DNA of 64,000 nt from Zygnema cylindricum (GCA_037447655.1 JBBHKE010003430.1:449822-513821), one strand, 5' to 3'. Shown: positions 11,546 to 22,621, numbered from the stretch's first letter. The notes: generated by a model from the sequence alone, not told the origin. Program-made: numbers and translations.

Positions 11546-12538
11546 TGCAACTCTGAGACCTCCATAGGTACTCAGAGTACGCAGCTTGCTAGAAGCCTCT
11601 AGGATAACCTCAGTTCTTTAAGCTTTGTCTGAATATTGCTGACACCCTGACAGAATACAGACTGACCAAATTGCACCCCTTGGAAAGGACTGACTCCTCT
11701 GAGTCTGCCACAAAAATAATCCTTGAATTTGCTCCCTTGAGCAGTTAATTATCAATGGTCAAAGCTGACCCTTTTATACAAGAGCTCTCTAAGAGAGAGG
11801 CGACTACCTCTAATTTTCTAAGTCCTAAACCCCTCTCTAAACCCCCTCTTACTGATGTACGGAGCCAATCAATTGAGTGTACAGTCCAGAAAGGTACTTG
11901 GTCCGTCTTACTTTCTGTACGGCCATTGTACGACATGGCGAGAAAGACGTCGCCTGCCATATCCGGGTTCGCCATAGTGTGTCCCGGAGACGCCGTTATC
12001 CAATGTCATGCTGCCACGTGTCACCTGTTATGGTTATGACCACAAACCTCCAAATGAACCATTCCGCGATGCCCACTTCTTTCTCCGTCGTTAGATTGAT
12101 GTCGGCCTTAATTTATAGCCGTTTAAAATACAAGTACTACACTTTTGGTGTAATTCTATTTTAACTGTGTCTGTGTGATTGTGGTTAGTTTGTCAGTAAA
12201 TCGAACTTCTATATTTCGTCATCTTTAAGTAGTTATCGTACCCTATATACTTCACCATCGGTCTTAGACTACAGGGCAAGACTAACAACTACTTTGACGG
12301 ATGGTAGGTACCAGGATCAAATCCTGGGTCTGTCAATTCTTTAGGTAAGTTTGCCAAGGATCTGCCTTCTGACTCAAGAAGGAGCATAGGCAGCCATGGC
12401 TCTAGCTTCCTCTCCAGCCTTCAGTGACTACGACAAGTATAGGGGCTAGAGAGAGAAGTTAGAAGCAGGCTGCCTCTGCTTTTTCATGCTTCTATTTAAA
12501 TCATTTAAATAACATAGGAAATACCTTTAATTTCAACA
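11546..12538 (-). repeat. 3' LTR of copia C
   Basis: Begins TGCAACTCTGAG on the + strand and ends TTTCAACA. A pyrimidine run (12539-12553) next to its right end is the polypurine tract on the minus strand, the expected plus-strand primer. The tRNA-like module, on the + strand and so antisense to C, lies at about 12270-12345. Confidence 0.85.
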
Positions 12539-12561
12539 CTCCCATTATTTCCTAGTCACTT

Positions 12562-14520
12562 TTAATTTTGTGTCCACATCTTTCTGTGCAAAAAAATTAA
12601 TTTAGGAGAAGGTACAGGCTTAGTCATCATGTCTGCCACCATCTCACTGTCTGGTCTGTATTCTAGACTTATTATTTTGTTCTCCACCTTTTCCCTAACA
12701 AAGCTAGCTCTGATGTCCATGTGTTTTGCTTTAAAATGATGTTTGGGATTAGCAGCAATTGCAATTGTTGCTTGATTATCACAGAATATTTTCTGAATTC
12801 CACTCTTAAGATGCCCCAATTCACCAAGCAAGGATTTGACCCACATCAATTCTTTCACTGCAGAGCAAGATGCCATATATTATGCCTCCCTGGTAGACTG
12901 AGCAATGACCTTTTGTTGCTTACTGCTCCGGCAACAAGCACCATTCCCCACATATAACACATATCCAGATGTACATCTTCTCATCGGAGAATCCCCATAG
13001 CTAGCATCACTCCCAGTGGTGATGTCAGTGTTTTCCCAACCCAGATGCAGCCATAGATCCCTAGGTCCAATGAGATATCTGAGGACCCTTTTTGCTGCTT
13101 CCCAATCTATTTTGGTAGGAGCATTCAGACTCCTACTTAGCACTCCTACAGCTGCTGCCAAATCCGGTCTGGTACAATTCATAAAATATATCAGACTGCC
13201 CACTACCTGTCTGTATGGAATAGTCTGCATAAACTTCTTTTCTTCTGGACCTAGTTCATCATCTAGAATTAGGATGTCTCCTTCCTCACTCCCCTCACTT
13301 CCCTTCTTTAGATCCATGGGAGTCGTGCAATTGTTGGCTTTGTTCATCTGAAATTTTTCCAGCATGTTTCCAATTGCCTCTTTCTGAGTTAGTATAATTA
13401 TCCTCTTTTTCATATCTCTCTGTACTTCTATTCCCAGAATATATCTAGCCTCCCCCATATCTTTCATTTCGAATTTTCCCTTTAGATCTGTTTTTAGTTT
13501 GTTAATTTTCTTTAATGAGTTACTTAGAACAAGAAGATCATTAACGTAAATTGCAATGAATATGACGCCTTCCTCATCTTCAAAAACATAAATTGAATGG
13601 TCTGAACTGATGCGAAAGTATCCCAGACTAGTAAGGAACTCATCAAGTTTCTTGTTCCATTGTCTGGGCGCCTGTTTCAAACCATAGAGAGATTTGATCA
13701 GCCGACATACCTTACTTTCTTCTCCTTGTTCCACGAATCCTTCCGGGTGTCGCATGAAGATCTCCTCCTCTAGTTCTCCTTGTAGGAACGCTATCTTTAT
13801 GTCCATCTGGTGTACTTCCATGTCTTCTACAGCTGCTAGACTAAGAAGTATTCGGACCGAGGGAAATCTGACGACCGGAGCGAAGGTTTCTTCGTAGTCT
13901 ATTCCCTCTTTCTGAGTAAAACCTTTCGCCACTAACCGAGCCTTATACCGCTCAATTGTATTGTCCGGATTCAGTTTTAGTTTGAAAACCCACTTACATC
14001 CAATTGGTTTTCTATCTGGTGGACAGTCCACCAGCTCCCATGTATCAGCCGCCATGATTGAAGCCATTTCTTCATTGATGGCCGTCTTCCACCGGTTTCT
14101 TTCCGGACAGTTCATTGCCTCTTCATATGTTTGAGGTTCATCCGGGTGAGATAGTTTAGTTACCTTGTTATTAGCTTGTTTCTCTTGAAGCCTTTTGCTG
14201 TTTTTTCTCCCTCCCTCAACATCTGCGGCTGGAATAGATGGTTCTCGTGGATTCTTTCGATTCACCACGGCTTCTCCCCTGTCCCTCAAATCTATATCCG
14301 TTTCCACCATGTCTTCCGCTTGTGTCATTGGTGTTTCCAAGTTCAAGTCTTTCTCTGTCTGTTTTGAATATGCGAGGATATCATCCGAACCTGCAAGAGT
14401 ATCATCTTCTTGAAAACCATGATAGTTAGGGAGATGAACATCATCAGAATTGTCTGACTCAAATCTGATTCTGAGTGACTTTGAGGATTTAAAGGGATCT
14501 ATTGACTTCCCTTTATCCAT
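12562..14520 (-). CDS. RT-RNase H of copia C, one internal stop
   Basis: Copies RNA into DNA and removes the RNA strand. The 546-codon ORF (14520-12880) holds the linker, then RT motifs [48 protein letters not shown], and AIYVNDLLVLS, in which the YVDD reads YVND (second Asp position changed by one G-to-A). RNase H follows: GSDASYGDSPMRRCTSGY, then a TAA at 12877-12879 where STREAEYMA would continue. The remaining 104 codons include FCDNQATIAIAANPKHHFKAKH and VADMMTKP. Same frame on both sides of the stop. This is the best-preserved ORF in the window. Confidence 0.9.
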
Positions 14521-15528
14521 AGCTACTAGATGTTTTACTAAAATTATATCTTCTCTTTAGATCATATACTCTATACCCTTTTATATCCTCATCATATCCT
14601 AGCAAGTATCCGGGTTTCCCTTTAAGATCTAGTTTCCAGTTTGATTTATCTGTATCTAAACTGAAGACTTTACTACCGAAAACCTTTAAGTGAGATAGAT
14701 CTGGTTTTCGGCCGGTCCATTTCTCATATGGAGTTTGGCCTTTCACCGCCAAAGTTAGAACTCTGTTTCTCAAATAATTAGCACAATTCATAGCTTCTGC
14801 CCAAAATCTTTTTCCTATCATTTTATCTGACAACATACTCCGGGCACTATCATTTAGTGTCATATTCAATCTCTCGGCAACACCAGTTGTTTTGGGTTTT
14901 CTCGAACTGTCTTTTGATGTTGAACACCATCCTCCCTTAAGAACTCCTCAAATTGATTGGAGGTATATTCCCCTCCATTGTCACTTCTTACTCTCTTTAT
15001 TGAGGTCTCGTGAAGTTTCTCGACCCTTGCCTTATATTGTTTGAAATACTACGGAGTTTCTGATTTATTTTTCAGAAAGTATACTCGGGAGTACCGGGAC
15101 CAATTATCAGTAATGGTTAGCATAAATCTTTTGCCTGCAAGTGATGGCACTCTCGCCGGTCCCCAAATGTCCGTGTGTACCAAATCAAGAAATTTTTCTC
15201 TTTTATAAGTTGCTTCGTTTGGGAATGGTAATCTGTGTGCTTTACCTTGAGCACACCCACTGCAATCACTCACATTATCATTTTCCCCAAAGTGTATCCC
15301 TTCAACTACTCCCAATTTTTTCATTTCTTTTAACTTTTTTACATTCATATGCCAAAGTCTGTTATGCCACAACATAATATCATTGATACTAGCATAGTAA
15401 AAATTGAGTTTTTCATTACTTAAAGCAAGCCTGAACATTCCTTGACTACCTTTCTCAAGAGTGAAGTACAATTCTTCCTCAAAGCTACCTGTAAAGACTC
15501 CTTTTCTAGTGCTAGTTTCAAATCCTTT
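14513..15528 (-). pseudogene. Integrase of copia C
   Basis: GFETSTRKGVFTG, then the zinc-binding part WHNRLWHMN...CSGCAQGKAHRLPF, catalytic core HTDIWGPA (Asp) and RSDNGGEY (Asp). Frameshifts and stops fall before the catalytic Glu region. The C-terminal part (14869-14513) has GRKPDLSHLKVFGSKVFSLD and GYRVYDL. The N-terminal join to the protease is occupied by the solo LTR at 15529. Confidence 0.8.
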
Positions 15529-16495
15529 TGTAATTCTATGACCTCCATTGGTACACCGAATGTCAAGCTTATGTGAAGCTTCTAGGATAGTATATACACT
15601 TTTGACTTTGACAATGAATAAGTCCCACCCTGGGACGCAAAATCTCTGACCAACTACACCCCTGTGAAGCTTGGACTCCCCTGAGTCTGCAGCAAAAAGA
15701 ATCACTGAATTTGCTCACCTAAGCATTAAGTTATGGCTGACCAAAGTTGGTTTATAAATACAAGTGCACTCTGGGAGAGAGGCTGGAAAACCAAAAATAT
15801 TCTAAGTCCTAAGCTACCTCTCTAAGCCTACTACTAAGGTACTTCGACCAATCATAAGATTGTAAAGTACAAGAAGGTACAGGTACCGCTGTACTTCTTG
15901 TACGGCCATAGTACGGCATGGCCGTTCCGCTGACGCGTGTCAGTTCCGGAGCCGTAGTTGCTCCTCCCGTGATATCCGCTACCCAACCATATGTTGCCAC
16001 GTGTCATCCACCGACATCTGGTCCGCAAACCGTCAAACGGCTATTCCGACATTCCGGCTCCACTGTGAGCCGTTCGATCAGATCTAAACATTTGATTTCG
16101 TCCGTCGAAAATTAAATGTTAATTCGTATATTTCTTGCGGTCCCGATTTCGTGCGGACCGGTATGTTTCCATGCATAAATCGTCCCGTAATTAGTTAAAT
16201 GAAATGTCCGGCGCGGTATAGCTTTAAATAAATATCGCGCCATATTGATTTATCGATTTCTTCAAGACTTACCGGATAAAGCGCGCGGCTAGTCCGTACA
16301 GTGATCATCCAGAGGTCACTGGATGAAGTCCCACAAGGGGCAGTTATATTTTGCAGAAAAACTGTACCGGATCATCTGCCTGTCTCCTTTAGCTGCAGCA
16401 AGCAGCCATGGCTGTCTGCAGGTCCTCAGTGACTACGACAAGTATGAGGGCTTAGTAAGTCCACAAGAAAGACTACAAAACACCTATATTTTCAA
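15529..16495 (-). repeat. Solo LTR in the LDDK codons of element C
   Basis: Minus-oriented copia-type LTR, TGTAATTCTATGACC at the left and TATTTTCAA at the right, with the usual inner blocks (CAGCCATGG, cagtgactacgacaagt). It separates STFVLDDK of the protease from GFETSTRKG of integrase. The right terminal bases are altered and no clean 5-bp duplication is visible, so it is older than the SMART insertion or has lost its ends. Confidence 0.7.
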
Positions 16496-16963
16496 CTTAT
16501 CATCTAATACAAACGTAGAGATAAGATTTTTGTTTATCCCCGGAATAAATAATACATTGGAGAACGAAACTATTGAGGTTTTTCCCTCCACTACAACCTT
16601 CAGATCTACCGATCCTACATAAGTATTGGTCACTACCCTCCCATCCCCATATTCAATCTCTACTGTAGGGATCTTTCTCAGCTTAGTAAACAGATGCTTA
16701 TCTTTGCACATGTGCATGGATGCACCTGAATCCACAATCTATCCTCCTTCACCTTTCAGTCCACCGAAAGCACATTTCTGCTTTCGTGGAATTTCGACTT
16801 CCGTTTTTGCCTCCAACTCCTCATCCAAGACAAGTTCGTCGTCCTCCTCATCGAATTCCTCCACGAGTACCTGTGTGACAAGTGCCTTTTTCTTCCCTCG
16901 TGTTTGACCCTCGGTCTGCCCCTCCTTTATCCGAAGCTCGGTCAATTTGGTACATTCTGCCAT
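16496..16963 (-). pseudogene. Protease of copia C
   Basis: An acidic linker (EEFDEEDDELVLDEELE), then DSGASMHMC (DSGA from about 16732), EIEYGDGRVV, GSVDLKVVVEGKTS and LISTFVLDDK, where the solo LTR interrupts. One or two bases are lost at the linker/protease junction (the frame changes at 16735-16745). Confidence 0.8.
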
Positions 16964-17905
16964 TTAATGCCCGGGTTTCTTACAGAAATGACATAGTCCT
17001 TTTGATCCCCTTGTTCCGGATTCATCAGATTGATTTTTCAGGTCTCCCCCTCCATGGCTTCCAAGGGGTTTCCGTAAATCTTTGTTTCGTCAACTTGCTC
17101 CAGCCGCTAAGTCTTGTCCATTCTTAACTCCCCTCCGGATTTCGATTGTATTCTCTCGGACGAGAATCATACCAACGACTAAATTCCATATCCACCTAGA
17201 GTCTGGTAGATCTTGTACACGGTTTACAATGTTCTCATACTCATTGGGTTATTCATGAGTAAGCAGTGTACCTTTGCCTTCTCGGTTTCCACTTTTCTAG
17301 CACACTTTAACTCCATGAAGAGTATAGCCAACTCATTGCAGAAATCGAGCATCTTCTCTCCTTTGTGAAAGTATCCATTGATCCTTTGGTCTGCTAGCTT
17401 CTGTTTGTGAATAGTACCGCTACGGTACATCTTTATAAGCGCATCCCACAGATCGGATGCCCTTTCCACCTGCAAATGAGGACCTACGAGTCCTTGTGTG
17501 AGATGACGGAGGACAAAATGCTTGGCTGCCATGTTGTTGTAGTCCCAGGTATCGATATCATTCTCCTCATTCCTCGGAATAGGAGACATGAAAGTAGATT
17601 CGGTTGCTATAGATGTGGATTTCTCTTTTTCTTTTCCTTTTTCCATCACGATGCTTTCTCCGTCTTCTGATTCCTCTGATAACGGTGGATCTGGTTTCCT
17701 ACCAAATCTGCTTCCTCCAAACCCTGGAGGAATAGCAGGACCGGATGGGCGCTTCACTCGCCCACTCACTATTCCCCAAAATCTTTTCTCATATAGGGCT
17801 CTGTTGGATTGGCACGTGAAGCCGGTCCAATACGGGGTAGAATATGGAAATATCCATACTCGAGCGCCCGTAATAAATGGGTACAGACCCGCCAGTCTCA
17901 ACAAC

Positions 17906-17977
17906 GAGCTGGTGGCACAGTGGTAGTGCGTTCGCAGCTGAAGTGAAAGGTCCCAGGTTCGAACCCTGGCCGGCTCA
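17906..17977 (+). ncRNA. tRNA-like sequence in the SMART 5' LTR
   Basis: 72 nt fold by eye into a cloverleaf. Acceptor GAGCTGG pairs with CCGGCTC, with discriminator A. D stem GCAC/GTGC, anticodon stem TTCGC/GTGAA with loop AGCTGAA (CTG at the anticodon position, but G instead of U at position 33), and T arm CCAGG-TTCGAAC-CCTGG perfect. The B box GGTTCGAACCC is intact. Probably tRNA-derived and possibly a Pol III promoter rather than a working tRNA, because position 33 is wrong. Confidence 0.7.
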
Positions 17978-18191
17978 ATTTTCCCAAGTGTCGGACATGC
18001 CGAATCCCGAATTTCTAGGAAATCTAACATGGTATCGGAGCCAGCGGGATTGCGGATGGTTTGACCGGCTTTCCCGTGAGGGGGGGTGTTGGATTGGCAC
18101 GTGAAGCCTGTCCTATACGGGGTAGAATATGGAAATATCCATACTCGAGCCGCCCGTAATAAATGGGTACGGACTCGCCAGTCTCAACAAC

Positions 18192-18263
18192 AAGCTGGTG
18201 GCACAGTGGTAGTGCGTTCGCAGCTGAAGTGAAAGGTCCCAGGTTCGAACCCTGGCCAGCTCA
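18192..18263 (+). ncRNA. tRNA-like sequence in the SMART 3' LTR
   Basis: Same 72-nt fold as 17906-17977. The first acceptor base is A instead of G (one mismatch), while the fifth acceptor pair becomes T-A because GGC reads AGC on the 3' side. The T arm is unchanged. Confidence 0.65.
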
Positions 18264-18379
18264 ATTTTCCCAAGTGTGGGACATGCCGAATCCCGGATTT
18301 CTAGGAAATCTAACAGGCTCCTATCATCATACTCTCCTAATAGATGAACCCAGTCCCATTGAATATGGCCACCCTAGAG

Positions 18380-18394
18380 GGTGGGCCCATAACC
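18380..18394 (-). promoter_or_regulatory. Primer-binding site of copia C
   Basis: The + strand reads GGTGGGCCCATAACC, identical over 15 bases to the anticodon-arm part of plant initiator tRNA-Met. It directly abuts the LTR at 18395. On the coding strand the CAT anticodon complement is the gag ATG. This is the cleanest example of the site in the window (duplicated at 22915-22929). Confidence 0.8.
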
Positions 18395-19388
18395 TGCAAC
18401 TCTGAGACCTCCATAGGTACTCAGAGTAGGCAGCTTGCTAGGAAGCCTCTAGGATAACCTCAGTTCTTTAAGCTTTCTCTGAATATTGCTGACACCCTGA
18501 CAGAATACAGACCAACGAAACTGCACCCCTTGGAAAGGGCTGACTCCCTTGAGTCTGCCACAAAAACAATCCTTGAATTTGCTCCCCTGAGCAGTTAATT
18601 ATCAATGGTCGAAGCTGACCCTTTTATACAAGAGCTCTCTAAGAGAGAGGCGACTACCTCTAATTTTCTAAGTCCTAAACCCCTCTCTAAACCCCCTCTT
18701 ACTGATGTACGGAGCCAATCAATTGAGTGAACAGTACAAAAAGGTACTCGGTCGGAAGTACTTTCTGTACGGCCATAGTACGATATGGCCAGAAAGACGT
18801 CGCCTGCCATATCCGGGTTCGCCATAGTGTGTCCTGGAGACGCCGTTATCCAATGTCATACTGCCACGGGTCACCTGTTGTGGTTATAACCGCCAATCGC
18901 CAAATCAACCATTCCGCGATCCCGGCTTCTTTCTATGTCGTTAGATTGATGTCGGCCTTAATTTAGAGCCGTTTAAAATACAAGTACTACATTTCCGGTG
19001 TAATTCTATTTTAACTGTGTCTCTTTGATTGTGGTCAGCTTGTCAGTAAATCGAACATCTCTATTTCGTCATCTTTAAGTAGTTATCGTACCCCATATAC
19101 TTCAGCATTGGTCCTAGACTACAGGGCAAGACTAACGGCTACTTTGACGGATGGTAGGTACCGGGATCAAATCCTGGGTTCGTCAATTCTTTTGGTAAGT
19201 TTGCCAAGGATCTGCCTTCTGACTAAAGAAGGAGCATAGGCAGCCATGGCACTATCTTCCTCTCCAGCCTTCAGTGACTACGAAAATTATGGGGGCTAGA
19301 GAGAGAAGTTAGAAGCAGGCTGCCTCTGCTTTTTCCTGCTCCTATTTAAATCATTTAAATAACCTAGGAAATACCTTTAATTTCAACA
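18395..19388 (-). repeat. 5' LTR of copia C
   Basis: Partner of 11546-12538, ending TTTCAACA before AGTCT. It is repeated with the whole block at 22930-23923. It contains the tRNA-like module near 19120-19190 (GGGATCAAATCC). Confidence 0.85.
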
Positions 19389-19987
19389 AGTCTTAATGAT
19401 CCTTAGAAGAGAGATTGGGAGGCACCCAAGAGAGTCATGAGATATCAGGTAGGAACTAGAGAGTTATGGTTACATTTGGGAGGGGAGCACACTGATATCC
19501 TTAATTGGAGTGATGCCAGTAAAGGGGATGCACCTATGAGAAGATGCATTTCTGAATATGTTTCGTATGTGGGGGAAGGTGCTTGTTGTTGGAGCAGTAA
19601 GCAACAAAAGGTGGTTGCTCAGTCTACTATGGAGGCTGAGTGTATGGCCTCTTGTTCGGCTTTAAAAGAGTTGATGTGGGTCAAATCCTTGTTGCAAGAA
19701 TTGGGGTATATGAAGGAGGGATTGCATGAAGTTTTTTGTGATAATCAGGCTGCCATTGCCATTGAAGCCAATCCTAAACATCATTTCAAGGCTAAACATA
19801 TAGACATAAGATTAAGCTTCGTGAGGGAAAAAGTTGAAAATAAAATCATAAATCTTGTGTATAAATCCGATGAAGAAATGGTGGCTGACATGATGACCAA
19901 ACCTGTTTCCTCTCCAAAGTTAAAAATAATGTAGGAAAAAATGTGGATTAAAAGAAAAGTTAAAATTAGACTAGAAAATAAGGAGAG
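19389..19987 (+). pseudogene. RNase H of copia B (C-terminal half of pol)
   Basis: Continues B's pol after element C. NDP, then a stop (TAG) and KRDWEAPKRVMRY, WLHLGGEHTDILNWSDASKG, SSKQQKVVAQSTMEAE, VFCDNQAAIAIEANPKHHFK, and the end VADMMTKPVSSPKLKIM at 19934. From 19437 it is open for 165 codons. The purine tract CTAGAAAATAAGGAGAG (19971-19987) precedes the 3' LTR. Copied at 23924-24522. Confidence 0.85.
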
Positions 19988-20903
19988 TGTTGAAATAATT
20001 AGTTTTTGGTATTTTCTAGGTCTAAAATAATTAGCAGAAACAGATAAAGAAAATGCAGGCAACATGCCTCCATCTCTTCTCTCTTGCCCCCATACTTGTT
20101 GTAGTCACTGAAAGAGAAAGAGAGCGATGGAGCCATGGCTACCTAAGCTCCATAGGAAGGACTAAAGAGTGACTTAAGTCACTCTCAACAAAAGGTTGAG
20201 TCTGGCAGGACTCGAACCCTCGACCGGTTGAGCGCGGCGTAGCCGTTAGCTCTAACAAGTCTGTCGTAGAAGTCCTTTAGGAGATATAGGGTTTGATAAG
20301 TATTTAAACTGTTGCATAATACTGAAACCATTTAACTGCAATATGGACGAATGAACATAGAGCTTGTTAAGATTTAGTGCGAACATCATTTCGCACGAAA
20401 CAAATGAATCGGACATTTGTTTCAACGGTCGACATTTAATGTCGGATTTAATCCGACGGCGCACATCATCGCCGAGATCGCGGAATGGTCACTTTGGCTT
20501 TTATAGACGTGGCATGACCTGGCGCCGCGTGGAAGGATGACATTTGGTCGCGGGAATTTTGGAGAATATACGAACGAGTGGAAAAGTGACACGCGTCCAC
20601 TCAGTAGCCTTGTCGTACACTGGCCGTATAGAAAGGACATCGGCTGTAGTACCTTTTTTGTACTTTACAGTTATATGATTGGTTCGTACTTGAGAAGATA
20701 GGGGTTGTGAGATGAATTTAGGACTTAGGAAATTTTGGTAGGTAGTCACCTCTCTCTCTAAGAGAGCTTTGTATAAATTGGCATTTTTGGTGGCTCATAA
20801 GTTATCGGCTGGTTCACCGTTTTCAGTGATTCTTTTTGCTACGGACTCACGGGAGTCCACGCTCCAGAGGTGTGCAGTCAAACTGTCATTTTCCCTTCTT
20901 GGA
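19988..20903 (+). repeat. 3' LTR of copia B, first copy, truncated
   Basis: Identical by eye to 24523-25438 and then cut at 20903/20904, where the tandem array starts. The last 89 bases of the LTR are missing here. Confidence 0.85.
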
Positions 20904-22621
20904 GAGTAAGAAGGAATGGTAGAGGGATAGGCAAAGGATAGTGGCGGCTATCCGTTTCCAAGGGGAGGAGTAAGGAGAGGGAGATGGAGAGGGAAAGAGA
21001 CAGGAGAGGGACAGGAAAGGGCAAGGATCCTTCCTCCATCTGTGCTGAGCTGGCCACCACCTCCAGGACCGCAAGCCCTCTCCTCTCGTGTCGTCCGAAG
21101 CCTCCTCTTTCGCAAGTCGATCGTTCACCTAACACAACCTTGCACGGGATAAAAAAAAACAAACACAAGACAAGTGGTCAAAAAATCGAGGAGAGACCAA
21201 AAAAAAAAGATAAAGTTAGAAAGGGAAAGTGATATAGCAAAGGGAGAGAGTGGAAAAGGGAGAGGAAAAGGAGAGGGAAAGGAAGAGGAGGAAGGGTAGG
21301 AGAGAGGGCGAGGGAGAGGGAGAGCTAGAAGGAAATATGGAGGGTGAGGGAGAGTAAGAAGGAAAGATAGAGGGAGAGGGAAAGGATAGTGGCGGCTATC
21401 CGTTTCCAAGGGGAGGAGTAAGGAGAGGGATAGGGAGAGGGAAAGAGACGGGAGAGGGACAGGAAAGGGCAAGGATCCTTCCTCCATCTGTGCTGAGCTG
21501 GCCACCACCTCTAGGACCGCAAGCCCTCTCATCTCGTGTCATCCGAAGCCTCCTCTTTCGCAAGTCGATCGTTCACCTAACACAACCTTGCACGGGATAA
21601 AAAAAAAAACAAACACAAGACAGGTGGTCAGAAAATCGAGGAGAGACCAAAAAAAAAAAGATAAAGATAGAAAGGGAAAGTGATATAGCAAAGGGAGAGA
21701 GAGGAAAAGGGAGAGGAAAAGGAGAGGGAAAGGAAGAGGAGGAAGGGTAGGGGAGAGGGCGAGGGAGAGGGAGAGTTAGAAGGAAAGATGGAGGGTGAGG
21801 GAGAGTAAGAAGGAAAGATAGAGGGAGAGGGAAAGGATAGCCGCCACTATCCGTTTCCAAGGGGAGGAGTAAGGAGAGGGAGAGGGAGAGGGATAGAGAC
21901 AGGAGAGGGACAGGAAAGGGCAAGGAACCTTCCTCCATCTGTGCTGAGTTGGCCACCACCTCTAGAACCATAAGCTCTCTCCTCTCGTGTCATCCGAAGC
22001 CTCATCTTTCGCAAGTCGATCGTTCACCTAACAAAACCTTGCACGGGATAATAAAAAACATACACAAGACAAGTGTTCAGAAAATTGAGGAGAGACCAAA
22101 AAAAAAAAGATAAAGATAGAAAGGGAAAGTGATATAGCAAAGGGAGAGAAAGGAAAAGGGAGAGGAAAAGGAGAGGGAAAGGAAGAGGAGGAAGGGTAGG
22201 GGAGAGGGCGAGGGAGAGGGAGAGTTAAAAGGAAATATGGAGGGTGAGGGAGAGTAAGAAGGAATGGTAGAGGGATAGGCAAAGGATAGTGGCGGCTATC
22301 CGTTTCCAAGGGGAGGAGTAAGGAGAGGGAGATGGAGAGGGAAAGAGACAGGAGAGGGACAGGAAAGGGCAAGGATCATTCCTCCATCTGTGCTGAGCTA
22401 GCCACCACCTCCAGGACCGCAAGCCCTCTCCTCTCGTGTCGTCCGAAGCCTCCTCTTTCGCAAGTCGATCGTTCACCTAACACAACCTTGCACGGGATAA
22501 AAAAAAACAAACACAAGACAGGTGGTCAGAACATCGAGAAGAGACCAAAAAAAAAAAGATAAAGATAGAAAGGGAAAGTGATATAGCAAAGGGAGAGAGA
22601 GGAAAAGGGAGAGGAAAAGGA
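20904..22621. repeat. 449-bp tandem array, about 3.8 copies
   Basis: The landmark GTTCACCTAAC recurs at 21123, 21571, 22022 and 22471 (periods 448, 451, 449). Each unit has a purine-rich + strand (GGGAGAGGGA runs), a unique block with GTGCTGAGCTGGCCACCACC, and a run of A. A GGATAGTGGCGGCTATCC hairpin is present in units 1, 2 and 4. In unit 3 (about 21835-21852) the hairpin is replaced by its exact reverse complement. Long minus-strand ORFs here are by-products of the purine bias. Confidence 0.85.

Larger units (their letters stand above)
17802..18315 (+). mobile_element. SMART/TRIM element with tRNA-bearing LTRs
   Basis: A 514-bp element: 5' LTR 17802-18029 (228 bp), internal 18030-18086 (57 bp), 3' LTR 18087-18315 (229 bp). 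GGCTC flanks both sides (17797-17801, 18316-18320). The internal part starts TGGTATCGGAGCC, the classic plant primer site for the 3' end of tRNA-iMet with one change, and ends in GTGAGGGGGG, a purine tract. It has no coding capacity, so it must be mobilised in trans. Each LTR carries a 72-nt tRNA-like sequence. The solo relative at 22622-22850 has the same LTR. Confidence 0.9.
16964..18390 (-). pseudogene. Gag of copia C, split by a SMART element
   Basis: The start codon is the ATG within the primer site (18390-18388). The N-terminus lies at 18390-18316 and the rest from 17801 to 16964. It holds LYEKRFWGIVSGRVKRP, PPGFGG, DTWDYNNMAAKHFVLRHLTQ and GEKMLDFCNELAILF. The zinc knuckle near 16960-17000 keeps C-x2-C-x4-H, but a TAA sits in place of the next codon. 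Frame breaks occur after 17224. The SMART element also contributes spurious upstream codons to the 268-codon ORF ending at 17224. Confidence 0.8.
11546..19388 (-). mobile_element. Complete copia element C, minus strand
   Basis: LTRs 11546-12538 (3') and 18395-19388 (5') are about 993 bp each and differ at a few per cent. The flanks are identical AGTCT (11541-11545 and 19389-19393). Removing the element joins SRSL of B to NDP-KRDWE, matching the uninterrupted RNase H of A. Internal order on the minus strand is gag, PR, IN, RT, RH. It contains two younger insertions: the SMART element and a solo LTR. Confidence 0.9.

Noticed and set aside
17906-17977. A functional nuclear tRNA gene
   Set aside because: It lies inside a retrotransposon LTR in three copies and lacks U at position 33; annotated as tRNA-like instead.
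17877-18405. Plus-strand ORFs GTDPPVSTTSWWHSG and copies
   Set aside because: Translation of the tRNA-like LTR sequence; repeated at each LTR with no protein family match.
21125-22372. Ser/Leu/Pro-rich minus-strand ORFs of 112-135 codons
   Set aside because: They arise from the pyrimidine-rich complement of the 449-bp tandem repeat, recur once per unit and match no domain.
20904-22621. CRISPR-like array
   Set aside because: Units are 449 bp of near-identical sequence without short repeats and variable spacers.
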